Source of the DNA: Palsa-1150 sp036490515 | GTDB lineage: Bacteria > Myxococcota_A > Polyangia > Polyangiales > Polyangiaceae | NCBI GenBank assembly: GCA_036490515.1 | Contig: DASXDU010000032.1 | Coordinates: 62,001-126,000, forward strand | Length of the DNA: 64,000 nt | Direction of reading: 5' to 3' | Part shown: positions 42,877 through 51,253 of the stretch, piece after piece | Layout of the letters: every line of letters starts with the position of its first letter | Numbering within the stretch: the stretch's first letter is position 1 | The notes under the pieces: generated by a model | The model's input: the letters and a program-made list of their open reading frames with translations, nothing else | The model's database searches: none | What the model was told of the DNA's origin: nothing | Made by a program: the position numbers and the translations under genes

Positions 42877-44215
42877 TGCCTCGCCGTCCGCGGCGCCGCC
42901 TCGCGAAGGCGAGCACCACGGCGAGGCCCACGCCCATGCCCTTCACGGGGAGCGGAGCTTGCCCGGCCGGTGCGAGGGAACACCCACCGCCCGAGCCTCC
43001 TCCGTCGTCCGGGTGCGCGCCGTCGCCGCCGTCGCCGTTCGAGCCGCCGTCCGCTCCCGAGCCGCCGCCCTCGCGGCCCGCCTCGGCTCCGCCGCCGGAG
43101 CTGCTGCCCGCTCCGCCGTCGCCCGAGGTGCCGCCGTCGGCCTTCCCACCCTCGACCGACGCGTCGCCCGTGCCCGCGTCCTTCGCCGGGATGCCGGTGC
43201 AGCACTGGATGTCGGCCGGGCCGGGGCAGAGGTCGGCCGTGGAGGTGCCGCCCTCGCTCGTGCACTGCGCGGTGTCGATGCAGACGCCCATCGCGCCGGT
43301 CGCGGTGACCGTGCACGTCCCGTAGTCGGGAGCGCCGGAGTCGCCCGCGCCGCCGTCGATGGGCAGGCTCCCGTTCGCCGTGAACGTCGCGAGCTCCGCG
43401 CTCGAGCCGAGGAAGGAGTCGTCGTCCACGTTGACGCCCGACACCGTGCCCGACGAGTCGTATTGCCAGAAGGTCGCCGCGGTCCACGGCGCGGGCACCT
43501 CGAAGCAGTTGGTGCCGCTGTAGTCGGCGATCCAGAGCGGGTAATTCTCGAGGCCGGTCGTGTCGACGCCGTTGTCGGAGAACCAGGAGCCGTACGAGTA
43601 GACGATGGGGGTGAGGCCCGTCGCCGTCTCGATGGTCGTGAGAAAGTCGTTCATCGCCTGCGTGATCTGCGAGGAGGGCGCGTCCCCCGAGCTGCCGTTG
43701 CCCAGGCAGTCGCTCTCGCCCGCGACCGGGCACTCGATGTCGAGCGTCGGCGGGAGATCCCCCGGCTCGAGGGTGCCCACGACGCTCAGGAAGTAGTTGG
43801 CCTGGTCGACGCCGCTCACGGTGGCGTCGAAGAAGTGGTACGCGCCGCGCACCACGCCCGCCGACTTCAGCGCCGCCCAGTTCGCGGCGAAGTCGTTGTC
43901 CGTGTAGGACGTGCCCTGCGTCGCCTTTAGGATGGCGAAGCCCTTGCCGCTGCCGGCCCAGTCGAGCGTGCCGTCGCCGTCGACGTTGAGATCGACGCCG
44001 CTGACGACGACGGAGGGCGCGCACTGCTGGCCGGCTGCCGCGTCGCCGCCGTGAAAGGCGATCGCCAGCGCAGCACCGAGCGCCGCGAGGGAAGGGCGAG
44101 CGAGCCGCGAAGGGTGAACGCGCCGCGAAGGGCGAACGAGCCGCCGTGAGAGGGAGCTCGCGAAAGCCAAGGACGCCGGCTGCATCGGCGCCGCGTGTGC
44201 AAGGGACAGACCCAT
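42863..44215 (-). CDS. GH25-family lysozyme with MYXO-CTERM-like sorting tail
   Basis: The product is 450 residues. After an Arg-rich leader and hydrophobic segment (LAALGAALAIAFHGGDAAAG), the GH25 domain runs from about 70 to 265: SGVDLNVDG (Asp75), FAILKATQGTSYTDN, GAYHFFDA, and the catalytic DIE in PTLDIECP (159-161), closing with WQYDSSGTVSGVNVD. A Cys-rich segment (about 300-345) and a Gly/Ser/Asp-rich linker follow. The tail GGGCSLAPAG, hydrophobic stretch and ARRRRGRR is the MYXO-CTERM pattern for surface sorting. The enzyme should cleave peptidoglycan, perhaps of prey or during cell-wall remodelling. Start choice among three ATGs is uncertain. Confidence 0.85.
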   Translation of the reverse strand: MGLSLAHAAPMQPASLAFASSLSRRLVRPSRRVHPSRLARPSLAALGAALAIAFHGGDAAAGQQCAPSVVVSGVDLNVDGDGTLDWAGSGKGFAILKATQGTSYTDNDFAANWAALKSAGVVRGAYHFFDATVSGVDQANYFLSVVGTLEPGDLPPTLDIECPVAGESDCLGNGSSGDAPSSQITQAMNDFLTTIETATGLTPIVYSYGSWFSDNGVDTTGLENYPLWIADYSGTNCFEVPAPWTAATFWQYDSSGTVSGVNVDDDSFLGSSAELATFTANGSLPIDGGAGDSGAPDYGTCTVTATGAMGVCIDTAQCTSEGGTSTADLCPGPADIQCCTGIPAKDAGTGDASVEGGKADGGTSGDGGAGSSSGGGAEAGREGGGSGADGGSNGDGGDGAHPDDGGGSGGGCSLAPAGQAPLPVKGMGVGLAVVLAFARRRRGRRGTLRS

Positions 44216-44514
44216 CCGTAGAGGCGAGACTACAGGTCTTTCGCTGGGTCGATGCCGGTGAGCTCGCGAACGCTGGCGAACCACTCGCGAGGGGGCGCGA
44301 ACGCTCCGAAAATCGACGCAACCGAAGTAACGGGCAACGCGTACGCGCCGTACTCTCGCGCAACCCGAGGCGTTTTCCGCGCTCGTCCGGCTCGCTCGCG
44401 GGCCCGGTGCGGCGTGGAACGCTCCCATCCTCGAGCGTCCTCCGGAAATGATCGCCGTCGCGTGCGCTCGACGCGTGCCGGCACAGACTCGCGCAAATCG
44501 TGAGAGGTGACTTC

Positions 44515-45909
44515 ATGCGTCCTTCGACTTCCTCCTTCCTCGTCGGCCTCGGCGCCGTGCTCGGCCTCGTGGCGTGCAGCAGCAGCAGCGGGGGCAACCC
44601 CGGGGACACGCAGCACGACTCGGGCGCCGCCGAGGGCGGTTCCGCGGCCGAGGGCGGCTCCACGATGGACGCCTCGCACCCGGTCGAGGGCGGAGGCGGC
44701 TCGGAGGCGGGCCCCGAAGGGGGCGGCGCAGGCGACGGCGCCGCCGAGGCGGAGGCCGGACCGGCATCCCCGGCGAACGCCGTCTACACGATGAGCAACG
44801 CGGCGTCGGGCAACGCCGTCATCGGCTTCACCCGCGCCGCCGACGGCAGCCTCATGCCGATGGCGGCCACCTTCGCGACCGGCGGGGCTGGCACCGGCGC
44901 CAGCCTCGGCGAGCAGGGAGCCGTCGCCTACGACGTCGCGAACGACCGCGTCTACGCCGTCAACGCCGGCGACGACAGCTTCTCGTTCTTCCCGGTGAAC
45001 GGCGACGGCAGCCTGGGCGCGGCGGTGAAGGTCAGCGCGAGCGGCGTGACGGGCGGCGCGGGGCTCATCGGGCCCAAGAGCGTCGCGGTGCACGGGGGGA
45101 CCGTCTACGTCCTCTTCGAGGGCGACGCGACGCACGCCTCGGCCATCGCCGGCTGGACGATCGCGGGCTCGACGGCCACGGCCGTCGCGGGCTCCGTCCT
45201 GGCCCTGAGCAGCGCCACGCAGGGGGTCGACCCCGCGCAGATCGCGTTCTCGCCCGACGGCGCATGGCTCGTCGTCACCGAGAAGCAGGACGGCGCCGCG
45301 GGCGCAGTCGCCGGCAGCGGGAGCATCGACACCTTCTCCGTGGACGGCACCGGCCTCGCGACGAAGAAGGGCTTCTACGCCACGGCGCCGCTCGGAGACG
45401 CCGGCCTGCAGATGGTCCCCTACGGCTTCGCGTTCGCGGGCTCGACGCTGGTCGTCTCCGAGGCGGGGTCCACCGGCGTCGGCACGTACACCTACGCGAG
45501 CGGCGCGATCGCGCCGGTCGCCACGGGCGCGCAGTTCCTCTCGACCGACCCGGCCCCCTGCTGGGTGGCCGTCTCCTCCGACTGGGCCTACGTCGCGAAC
45601 GCCAAGGGGCCAGACGTCAGCGGCTTCACCGTCGCCGCCACGGGAGGCCTCACCGCGATCGGTTCCGCGGCGAACGCCGTCGTCGCCCAAACCGGGAGCG
45701 AGACGACGACCGACGCGGGCGTCGTCGTCGCGGGTCCCACCGACGAGGCGGTGTCCGCCGACGGCAAGTACCTCTACGTGCTCGACGCCAGCACTCCGGC
45801 CATCGGCGTCTTCGCCGTGAACGGGGACGGCACGCTCACGCGCGTGGGAGCGGCCGACTACACCGCCGCGAGCCTGCCCGCGGGCGCCGTGGGTCTCGCG
45901 GCGCGCTGA
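44515..45909 (+). CDS. Beta-propeller lipoprotein (lactonase/YVTN-like)
   Basis: The 464-residue protein has a lipobox LGLVACSSSS (Cys near 21) and a Gly/Glu/Ala-rich linker of about 60 residues. The seven-bladed propeller has repeats of the form NRVYAVNAGDDSFSFFPVNGDGSL, ending with KYLYVLDASTPAIGVFAV. The repeats match 6-phosphogluconolactonase-like and YVTN propellers, mostly binding scaffolds when secreted. AGGTGA precedes the ATG. It is divergent from the lysozyme gene; the 299-bp region between them contains the perfect palindrome GTGCCGGCAC (44475-44484) but no gene. It converges on the helicase gene. Confidence 0.85.
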   Translation: MRPSTSSFLVGLGAVLGLVACSSSSGGNPGDTQHDSGAAEGGSAAEGGSTMDASHPVEGGGGSEAGPEGGGAGDGAAEAEAGPASPANAVYTMSNAASGNAVIGFTRAADGSLMPMAATFATGGAGTGASLGEQGAVAYDVANDRVYAVNAGDDSFSFFPVNGDGSLGAAVKVSASGVTGGAGLIGPKSVAVHGGTVYVLFEGDATHASAIAGWTIAGSTATAVAGSVLALSSATQGVDPAQIAFSPDGAWLVVTEKQDGAAGAVAGSGSIDTFSVDGTGLATKKGFYATAPLGDAGLQMVPYGFAFAGSTLVVSEAGSTGVGTYTYASGAIAPVATGAQFLSTDPAPCWVAVSSDWAYVANAKGPDVSGFTVAATGGLTAIGSAANAVVAQTGSETTTDAGVVVAGPTDEAVSADGKYLYVLDASTPAIGVFAVNGDGTLTRVGAADYTAASLPAGAVGLAAR

Positions 45910-45925
45910 GAGGCGAGGGCCCGAG

Positions 45926-47410
45926 CTACCCCGCCGGCAGGAGGCGCGTCGCCTCGCCGTTCCACGCCACCAGGACCTGGTGCCGCGCCCGGGTGAGGGC
46001 CACGTAGAGCGTGCGGCGCGACGCCGGGTCGTCGGGGTAGGTCGTCGCGTCGGCGTCCGGCACGATGACGGTGTCGAACTCGAGGCCGCGCACCTGGTCG
46101 ACGGTCGTGACCTGGACGCCTCCCCGCGCGAGAAAGCGGCCGTCGAGGACGAGGCGCGCGGGGACCCCGGCTCGCAGTCGCTCGACGAAGCGCCGCGCGA
46201 AGAGGGGCGAGCGGCAGAGGACCGCGGTCGTGGCGGTGCGGTCGACGCGCGCGAGGTGGGCGAGCTCGCGCGCGAGGAAGGACGCGAGCGCCGCCTCGTC
46301 GTCGAAGGGGCGGCGGACGACGGCCTCGAGAGGGGCGGAAGCTGCGGGCACGCCGTGGGACGGGCCGCCGGGTCGACCGGGATCGAGCACCGATCGCGCG
46401 AGCGTCACGACCGCGGCCGGGCACCGGTACCCGGCGAGCAGCGTGACCGTGTCGTGGTCCGCACAGCCGAGCTCGCGCATCGTCTCCTCCCACGACGCGA
46501 ACGTGACGCCGGGGTCGACCTGCTGCGCGGGATCGCCTGCGACGACGAGCGTCCCGCCGGGGGAAACGCTGCGCCCGAGAAGGACGCGCTCGAGGGGTGC
46601 GAGCTCCTGGGCCTCGTCGATCATCATCAGATCGTAGAGGCGCGGGCGGGCTGGCTCGGTGCCGCGGTGGAGGGCGCGCAGGCGGTCGATCTCGAAGAGG
46701 ACGGCGTAGTCCTCGGTGTCGATGCTGCGTGCGTCGGCGCTCGCCGTGCCCTCGTCGAGAGGCCGGCCGTCGACCGCGACGAGGCGCGCGCGGTCGGTGA
46801 CGTGCGACCACTCCTTCTCCGTGGTGCGCGAGAACTGGACCCGCGTGTGTTCGAGGACATCGTCCACCATGCGGGAGGTCACGGTGCCCGCCGCGGCGGA
46901 CGCGACCCGCTCGAGCAGGACGCGGTCGCCGAAGAGCTCGAGGAGGTCGCGGCGCTGGGCGCGCCCGAGCGCGCCGGCGCGCGCCACGTCGTCGAGCACG
47001 GCGCGCAGGGCCGGGTGCCGCTTCAGACGAGCGACGAGCGGCGTCGCGGTCTCGCTCTCCCGGCGAGGCAGTCCGCGGAACGCTGCGCGGGCCTGGTCCC
47101 TGGCCCACCGCTCGTAGGCCACGACCTCGACGTCGGCTCCGAGGCGCCGGAGCAGCGGCTGGAGGAGGCGCTCGAGCCCCTCGGTCGGGACGACGACGCA
47201 CGCGGTGAGGTCGCGCGCGGCAGTCCGCCAGAGGTGGGCGACCCGGTGGAGGCCGACGGTGGTCTTGCCGTGTCCCGCCTCGCCGAGCACGAGGAGAGAC
47301 CGTCCCGCCGGCCGACGGACCGCGTCCTCCTGCGCGGGGTCGAGCGTGACGTCGACGAGCGACGGCGCGCGGCGTCGGAGGGCCACCGGGCGAGCGGAGA
47401 GGTCGTGCAT
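45926..47410 (-). CDS. UvrD/Rep-like superfamily 1 helicase
   Basis: The 494-residue protein has Walker A GEAGHGKTT (43-51), Walker B with DEAQEL in the MMIDEAQ motif, GDPAQQ (motif III), GYRCP (motif IV), QVRGLEFDTVIVPD (motif V) and YVALTRAR (motif VI). It is shorter than RecB/UvrD (about 700) and resembles stand-alone ATPases of the HelD/UvrD-like group, which act on DNA or RNA polymerase. No nuclease domain is present. ATG at 47408-47410 is preferred; in-frame starts exist upstream. It is divergent from the conserved protein at 47490 across 79 bp. Confidence 0.88.
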   Translation of the reverse strand: MHDLSARPVALRRRAPSLVDVTLDPAQEDAVRRPAGRSLLVLGEAGHGKTTVGLHRVAHLWRTAARDLTACVVVPTEGLERLLQPLLRRLGADVEVVAYERWARDQARAAFRGLPRRESETATPLVARLKRHPALRAVLDDVARAGALGRAQRRDLLELFGDRVLLERVASAAAGTVTSRMVDDVLEHTRVQFSRTTEKEWSHVTDRARLVAVDGRPLDEGTASADARSIDTEDYAVLFEIDRLRALHRGTEPARPRLYDLMMIDEAQELAPLERVLLGRSVSPGGTLVVAGDPAQQVDPGVTFASWEETMRELGCADHDTVTLLAGYRCPAAVVTLARSVLDPGRPGGPSHGVPAASAPLEAVVRRPFDDEAALASFLARELAHLARVDRTATTAVLCRSPLFARRFVERLRAGVPARLVLDGRFLARGGVQVTTVDQVRGLEFDTVIVPDADATTYPDDPASRRTLYVALTRARHQVLVAWNGEATRLLPAG

Positions 47411-47489
47411 CGTCGGTCTCTTTGGACACGACATCGCGCGCCGAAAGAAGCTCCCCCGTTCGGCGCGAAAGCTCGATACTTGATCCAGC

Positions 47490-48032
47490 GTGGGTACGAA
47501 CACCGGGGTGCGCCTCGCGCTCGGGATCGCGGTCCGCACGGGCTGGGCCGCGTGCCTCGTCGCCGGGGGGAGCCTGCGCGACCCGCGCGTCGTCGTTCGC
47601 GAGCACGTGGAGCTGCTCGGCGATCCCGAGCGCTTCGTGTTTCACCGGGCGTCCGAGGGGACGCCGGCCGATGCGCCTCGCGCCGTCGCTTCGGCGCGCG
47701 CCGCCGCGACGGAGATCTCCGGGCGCGTGCTGCGCCGGCTGAAGGCCGAGCACGGCGTCGTCCGGTGTGCGGTCGTGGCGAAGGGCGGCGCGATGCCCGA
47801 GCTGACGGCGATCCTCGCGTCCCACCCGCGCATCCACACGGCCGAGGGGATGTTCTACCGGGACGTGATCCTGGGCGCCGCGGAGGCCTGCTGGATGGAG
47901 GCGCAGCTCGTGCTCCCGTCCTCGCTCGACCTGACGTCGAAGGCCGTGACCGCCGCCGGCAAGGCCGTGGGACGCCCCTGGAGCGCCGAATGGAAGGCCG
48001 CGGCCCTCGCGGCGTGGAGCCTGCTCGGCTGA
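47490..48032 (+). CDS. Conserved protein of unknown function (RNase H-fold-like)
   Basis: The product is 180 residues from GTG at 47490. It begins RLALGIAVRTGWAACLVAGG and has IHTAEGMFYRDVILGAAE later. The pattern of an initial beta strand with GxAVKTGWAA, then a helix, Val-rich strands and a late His-Glu pair recurs in a family scattered through actinobacteria and myxobacteria without assigned function. The strand order hints at an RNase H-like fold, but that is inference. It is the last chromosomal gene before the tmRNA-end attachment site. Confidence 0.65.
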   Translation: MGTNTGVRLALGIAVRTGWAACLVAGGSLRDPRVVVREHVELLGDPERFVFHRASEGTPADAPRAVASARAAATEISGRVLRRLKAEHGVVRCAVVAKGGAMPELTAILASHPRIHTAEGMFYRDVILGAAEACWMEAQLVLPSSLDLTSKAVTAAGKAVGRPWSAEWKAAALAAWSLLG

Positions 48033-48095
48033 CCGCCCGACGTGCCTTCGACCTCCCGGCCCTCAGCGCCGCAGGCGACGACGACGCACTTCGAG

Positions 48096-48120
48096 TGGAG
48101 CTGACGAGAATCGAACTCAC
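48096..48120 (-). other. ssrA (tmRNA) 3'-end fragment, probable attachment-site remnant
   Basis: On the minus strand the sequence reads GTGAGTTCGATTCTCG then TCAGCTCCA. This is a T-arm with TTCGATT loop followed by the acceptor strand CAGCTCC and A73, matching the 3' end of tmRNA rather than any common tRNA. No tmRNA body lies upstream, so this is a duplicated 3' tail of the kind left by integration into ssrA. The intact gene should lie at the other end of the element. Confidence 0.6.
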
Positions 48121-48179
48121 TGATGGCCACGCGTAACGACTGGGCTTTTTCGCGTTCGCCGAGAAAACAAGGCCTTTGA

Positions 48180-48244
48180 GGTTGCCTGAGGTTGCTCCGG
48201 GTTGCCCGAAGTAGCAGACGCCGTGTGAACACCCGTGTGAACAC
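48180..48244. repeat. Short direct repeats beside the attachment core (possible arm-type sites)
   Basis: GGTTGC occurs at 48180, 48190 and 48200, an exact 10-bp period. GTGTGAACAC occurs at 48223-48232 and 48235-48244, a 12-bp period. Both sets lie 60-125 bp inside the element from the tmRNA core. Phased direct repeats in this position are typical of integrase arm sites or excisionase sites. The right-hand copy touches the stop of the metallopeptidase-like gene. Confidence 0.45.
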
Positions 48245-48840
48245 TACTGTGGGCCGATGCCCCAGCTGTACCGCTGTTTGGAAAGGACGATGGCGACCCG
48301 CTGATCGAGAGCGGGATGAAGCTCCTTGGGGAGCTCGGACCTCCCGAGCCTCCAGGCCAGCTCCTCTTCTCGGATGATGAGGGCCTTCTCAGCGTCGGAG
48401 AGAGCCTCAGCGAGAGCCTTTCGGTCGCCCTCGACGTCCGATGCCCCCGCCGACCGTCTGGCATCCACCACCTGATCCCGCCGGCTGGCGGCAGCAAAGT
48501 AGGCGTCCCATTCTTTGCGCGGGGTCTGTCCGCGGAAGGAGAGACAATGCCCGTATTCGTGGGCGAGCGTGACCATCTCGTCCCGCAGGTCCACCGCCAC
48601 CCCATCGGTCCGATACTCAGACGGCTGATCCAAGGGCTCCGGATACGAGAGCCGGCAGATCGCCACGCACGGCCCTCGTTCGCCGAACGGTGCGCGTCGG
48701 TTCTCGTAGTTGCCACCCTTGTGGTCGAAGTAACCGACCTCCGCATACCGGTTGCTCGGAGAGTCGTACCTGACGCACACCTTCTCGGACTCGATTCGCC
48801 GCCAAAACGCTGAGTACGTAGTGAAGAAGGGATCGCTCAT
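48244..48840 (-). CDS. HExxH metallopeptidase-like phage protein
   Basis: The product is 198 residues from ATG at 48838-48840. The motif HEYGH (94-98) sits in EMVTLAHEYGHCLSF, a typical zinc-binding helix. EEELAWRLG near residue 158 could supply the third ligand, as in ImmA/IrrE-like and other phage peptidases. Whether it is an active protease is not shown. It is divergent from the DNA-binding gene at 48884 with 43 bp between starts, an arrangement seen in phage repressor-antirepressor modules. A repressor-cleaving role is a possible inference. Confidence 0.7.
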   Translation of the reverse strand: MSDPFFTTYSAFWRRIESEKVCVRYDSPSNRYAEVGYFDHKGGNYENRRAPFGERGPCVAICRLSYPEPLDQPSEYRTDGVAVDLRDEMVTLAHEYGHCLSFRGQTPRKEWDAYFAAASRRDQVVDARRSAGASDVEGDRKALAEALSDAEKALIIREEELAWRLGRSELPKELHPALDQRVAIVLSKQRYSWGIGPQ

Positions 48841-48883
48841 GACGCACGCAAACGGTAGCACTGTCGAGGTAGGATCACCGGCG

Positions 48884-49291
48884 ATGCCCTCCCTGTCCTC
48901 CCGCATCCACGACCTAGCCTCCCGCTTCGCTGACGAGGTTCTGGCGGCCGTCCGCGCCGCGTCGCTCGGCGAGCTAGCCCTGGGAAGTCCCCGTCGCAGC
49001 CGTCCCAACGGTCGCGGACCGCGGATGAGCGTGTCCTCGTCACCGAGAGCGGCGACCACCGCGAAGTTCGTCGGGGGCCGTCTCGCCCGGCGCTCGTCCG
49101 AGGACATCGAGAAGACCCTCGGGCTCGTGGTCGCCGCGCTCAGGGCCGGCCCGATGAAGGCTGAGGCCATCAAGGCGTCGCTGGGGCTCGACCGGAAGGA
49201 ACTGCCCCTCGTTCTCAAGCTTGGGCTCAAGACGAAGTCGCTCAAGAAGCGGGGCCAGAAGCGCGGGACCCTCTACAGCGCCGCTGGCTAG
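48884..49291 (+). CDS. Small basic winged-helix-like DNA-binding protein
   Basis: The product is 135 residues from ATG at 48884, with GAGGTAGG eight to fifteen bases upstream. The C-terminal 70 residues (RSSEDIEKTLGLVVAAL, AEAIKASLGLDRKELPLVL, LGLKTKSLKKRGQKRGTLY) look like a winged helix with a basic wing. This plan is widespread in small myxobacterial and phage proteins. The N-terminal half (SLSSRIHDLASRFADEVLAAV) is an amphipathic helix pair likely to dimerise. It is divergent from the HExxH gene. A regulator of the element is the likely role. Confidence 0.72.
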   Translation: MPSLSSRIHDLASRFADEVLAAVRAASLGELALGSPRRSRPNGRGPRMSVSSSPRAATTAKFVGGRLARRSSEDIEKTLGLVVAALRAGPMKAEAIKASLGLDRKELPLVLKLGLKTKSLKKRGQKRGTLYSAAG

Positions 49292-49345
49292 TGATTGGCA
49301 TCCGTGAAAGCGGAGACCTTCCCGGTGCTAGCCTCGGGGACACGC

Positions 49346-49561
49346 ATGACATACGACGTGACCGAGGCCGTCCTTCTCATCCCATTCGCCCACGTGGGGA
49401 CGATCATCCCTCCTGGGCAGAAGATCACGCAGGGGCACGGCTACACGATGACCGTGCGCGAGGACATGCACGTCCTCGAATTCTACTTCTCCGGCGACGT
49501 CGTCACGCTCATCCCCCTCGTCCACGTCGCGAGCATGCTGGCCAAGGAGCCCGCCGAATAG
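49346..49561 (+). CDS. Small phage protein, tandem paralogue 1
   Basis: The 71-residue product begins MTYDVTEAVLLIPFAHVG and ends LIPLVHVASMLAKEPAE. The start was placed at ATG 49346 because it aligns with the start of the next gene's product (MRYDVTEAVLLI). The fold is probably all-beta: short strands ending in a VxxPLxxV motif, a pattern common in small accessory proteins of podoviruses. No function is known. Confidence 0.65.
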   Translation: MTYDVTEAVLLIPFAHVGTIIPPGQKITQGHGYTMTVREDMHVLEFYFSGDVVTLIPLVHVASMLAKEPAE

Positions 49562-49625
49562 GGGCAGAGGGGGCTACCGCCGCCGACCCTTGACCTCCCC
49601 AGCGCTCCGGCCTGTAGTCGGTCGC

Positions 49626-49820
49626 ATGCGCTACGACGTCACAGAAGCGGTCCTCCTCATCGATATCCCTGCCGCCAGCAAGGGCACCACGCTCAACCAA
49701 AGCAGGGGCTTTGGCCCGATGGCGATAGAGGAGGGGTCCGGCGTGTTGGAGGTGCGACACGGCAGGGACGTCCCCATGGTTGTCCCGCTGTCCAACGTGG
49801 CCTACGCCTACATCAAGTAG
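49626..49820 (+). CDS. Small phage protein, tandem paralogue 2
   Basis: The 64-residue product begins MRYDVTEAVLLIDIP and ends MVVPLSNVAYAYIK. Its first 12 residues are nearly identical to those of the gene 65 bp upstream, and both end in a VPLxxV strand, while the middles differ. That indicates tandem duplication and divergence. It converges on the glycosyltransferase gene. Confidence 0.65.
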   Translation: MRYDVTEAVLLIDIPAASKGTTLNQSRGFGPMAIEEGSGVLEVRHGRDVPMVVPLSNVAYAYIK

Positions 49821-49864
49821 CAGCGCCGCAGGTCAAACTGAACAAGGTCCGACGTGGTTCGCCA

Positions 49865-50755
49865 CTATTTCGTCGGATCCGTTACCTTGATCCCGAGCTG
49901 CGTGCGTACGTCGCCGACGAACGCGTGCACCCCGATGTGCGTGAGCTTCACGTCGATCGCGAGGTACGCCTTCTCGCCCATGAGGCGCCACATGACCGTG
50001 TTCGCGTAGTCCTCGGTGACGTATCGGCCGAGGGACGTCGGGTCGCCGATGGTCGAGCGGTACTCACCCGCCGCCCGGACCAGCGCGTCCGTGTCGCCCT
50101 TCTTGGCCGCCTGGAGCATGTGACGCTTGGCCGTCTCCCGGCCGCATCGAGGGTCTCGCTGGCACGCGAAGACCATGTGGTGGATGGCACCCTGCGGCGG
50201 GTAGTCGGCGACGTACTCGATGTCGTCGCGGTGGAACTGGATGAAGCGGATGAGGGCCTCGCGCCGGATGAGAAGGAAGCCGGTGGGGAGCTCGCCGACC
50301 TCCGCGACCGTGAACCCTCCCATCTCCTCGTAGACGCGGCCGCCGCCCAGGGTCGTGTTGAAGATCGGCCGCGAGGCGTGGAGAGGCAACTCGGACGGAG
50401 CAACGCCCGACTTCACGGCCGCAGTGACCCGTTCCCAGTCGATCTCCTTGCACGGGTAGGCCGCGCCGACGACCGGGAGGTTCGTCCACAGCATCCTCAG
50501 GACGTCCATGGGATCGAACTGGATGTCGTCGTCGATCTGCATCATCGCGTCGGCGCCTGACTCCAGGAACCGAGCGCACTGGCGGTTGCGGGCTCGGTCC
50601 GTTCCGGTCCCACCGTCCCGCACGACCGTGAGGTCCACGCCCTCCCTCATGCAGGCAGTGCGGAGTCCCTCCATGCATGCGGCGTTGTGGGCGGTGATCT
50701 TCCCGCCGCCAAAGACCGTGCACGCGTAGAGGTGGGGCTTCCTCACTTCGGCCAT
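49865..50755 (-). CDS. Phage GT-A-type glycosyltransferase
   Basis: The 296-residue protein has the GT-A signature of a DDD triad (75-77, MQIDDDIQFDP) after an N-terminal nucleotide-binding half with TDRARNRQCARFLESGADA. A later acceptor-side region follows (MGGFTVAEVGELPTGFLLIRR) with FxxR and a Cys-rich insert (FACQRDPRCG). Phage enzymes of this type often glycosylate virion proteins or host receptors. The ATG at 50753-50755 follows the stop of the 120-residue gene by two bases. It is the last gene of the late operon. Confidence 0.8.
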   Translation of the reverse strand: MAEVRKPHLYACTVFGGGKITAHNAACMEGLRTACMREGVDLTVVRDGGTGTDRARNRQCARFLESGADAMMQIDDDIQFDPMDVLRMLWTNLPVVGAAYPCKEIDWERVTAAVKSGVAPSELPLHASRPIFNTTLGGGRVYEEMGGFTVAEVGELPTGFLLIRREALIRFIQFHRDDIEYVADYPPQGAIHHMVFACQRDPRCGRETAKRHMLQAAKKGDTDALVRAAGEYRSTIGDPTSLGRYVTEDYANTVMWRLMGEKAYLAIDVKLTHIGVHAFVGDVRTQLGIKVTDPTK

Positions 50756-50757
50756 GG

Positions 50758-51120
50758 TCAGACCACCCACACGGTGGCGACGCACTGGGCGCTCGCGTTG
50801 ACGACGAAGCTGCCAGGCGACGCCTGGTTCAGCGGCAGGACGAGCGTTCCTCCCGCGTTGCCCGCGTTGTACCCGGTGTCGGCCGCGACGCCCTTGAAGG
50901 TGATCGTGAATCCGCTCGGGACCGTGATGATGAGGTACCCGCCGAGGGGGACGGGCGAGGTCGGGAGCGTGATGGTGTTCGGCCCGCTGCTCAGGACCTG
51001 CGCCGGATTGCGGTAGCCGGGGCTGTTCGTGCTCTGCCAGCTCGCGATGGGGATGGTCTGGTCGTTGACGCCGTCCCCCGTGATGGAGAGCGTGACGTTC
51101 AACGTTGCGATCTTCGCCAT
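50758..51120 (-). CDS. Small beta-rich phage structural protein, unknown function
   Basis: The 120-residue protein (MAKIATLNVTLSITGDGVND) is mostly Gly/Thr/Ser strands ending FVVNASAQCVATVWVV. The composition resembles small virion or decoration proteins. Its stop is two bases before the glycosyltransferase start, so the two are coupled; it could be a glycosylation target. No family recognised. Confidence 0.65.
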   Translation of the reverse strand: MAKIATLNVTLSITGDGVNDQTIPIASWQSTNSPGYRNPAQVLSSGPNTITLPTSPVPLGGYLIITVPSGFTITFKGVAADTGYNAGNAGGTLVLPLNQASPGSFVVNASAQCVATVWVV

Positions 51121-51253
51121 GGGACCCGCCCGCCCGCGGAACGGGCTCGGCTGCGTGGGTCCTCATCCCGAGAGGGCCGGAGCACGGGGCGCCGACTCGG
51201 GCGCCGTTCGGCAGGTTCGTGGGGCGGCCTTGAGCCGCGATGACAGCTCGATT

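Noticed and set aside
48096..48140. Complete tRNA or tmRNA gene
   Set aside because: Only the T-arm and acceptor 3' strand can be formed. No anticodon arm, D-arm or tmRNA tag frame lies upstream.
48117..48746. Integrase-like C-terminus in a minus-strand frame through the attachment region
   Set aside because: The same strand carries the HExxH gene in another frame; no tyrosine-recombinase R..H..R..Y residues are seen.
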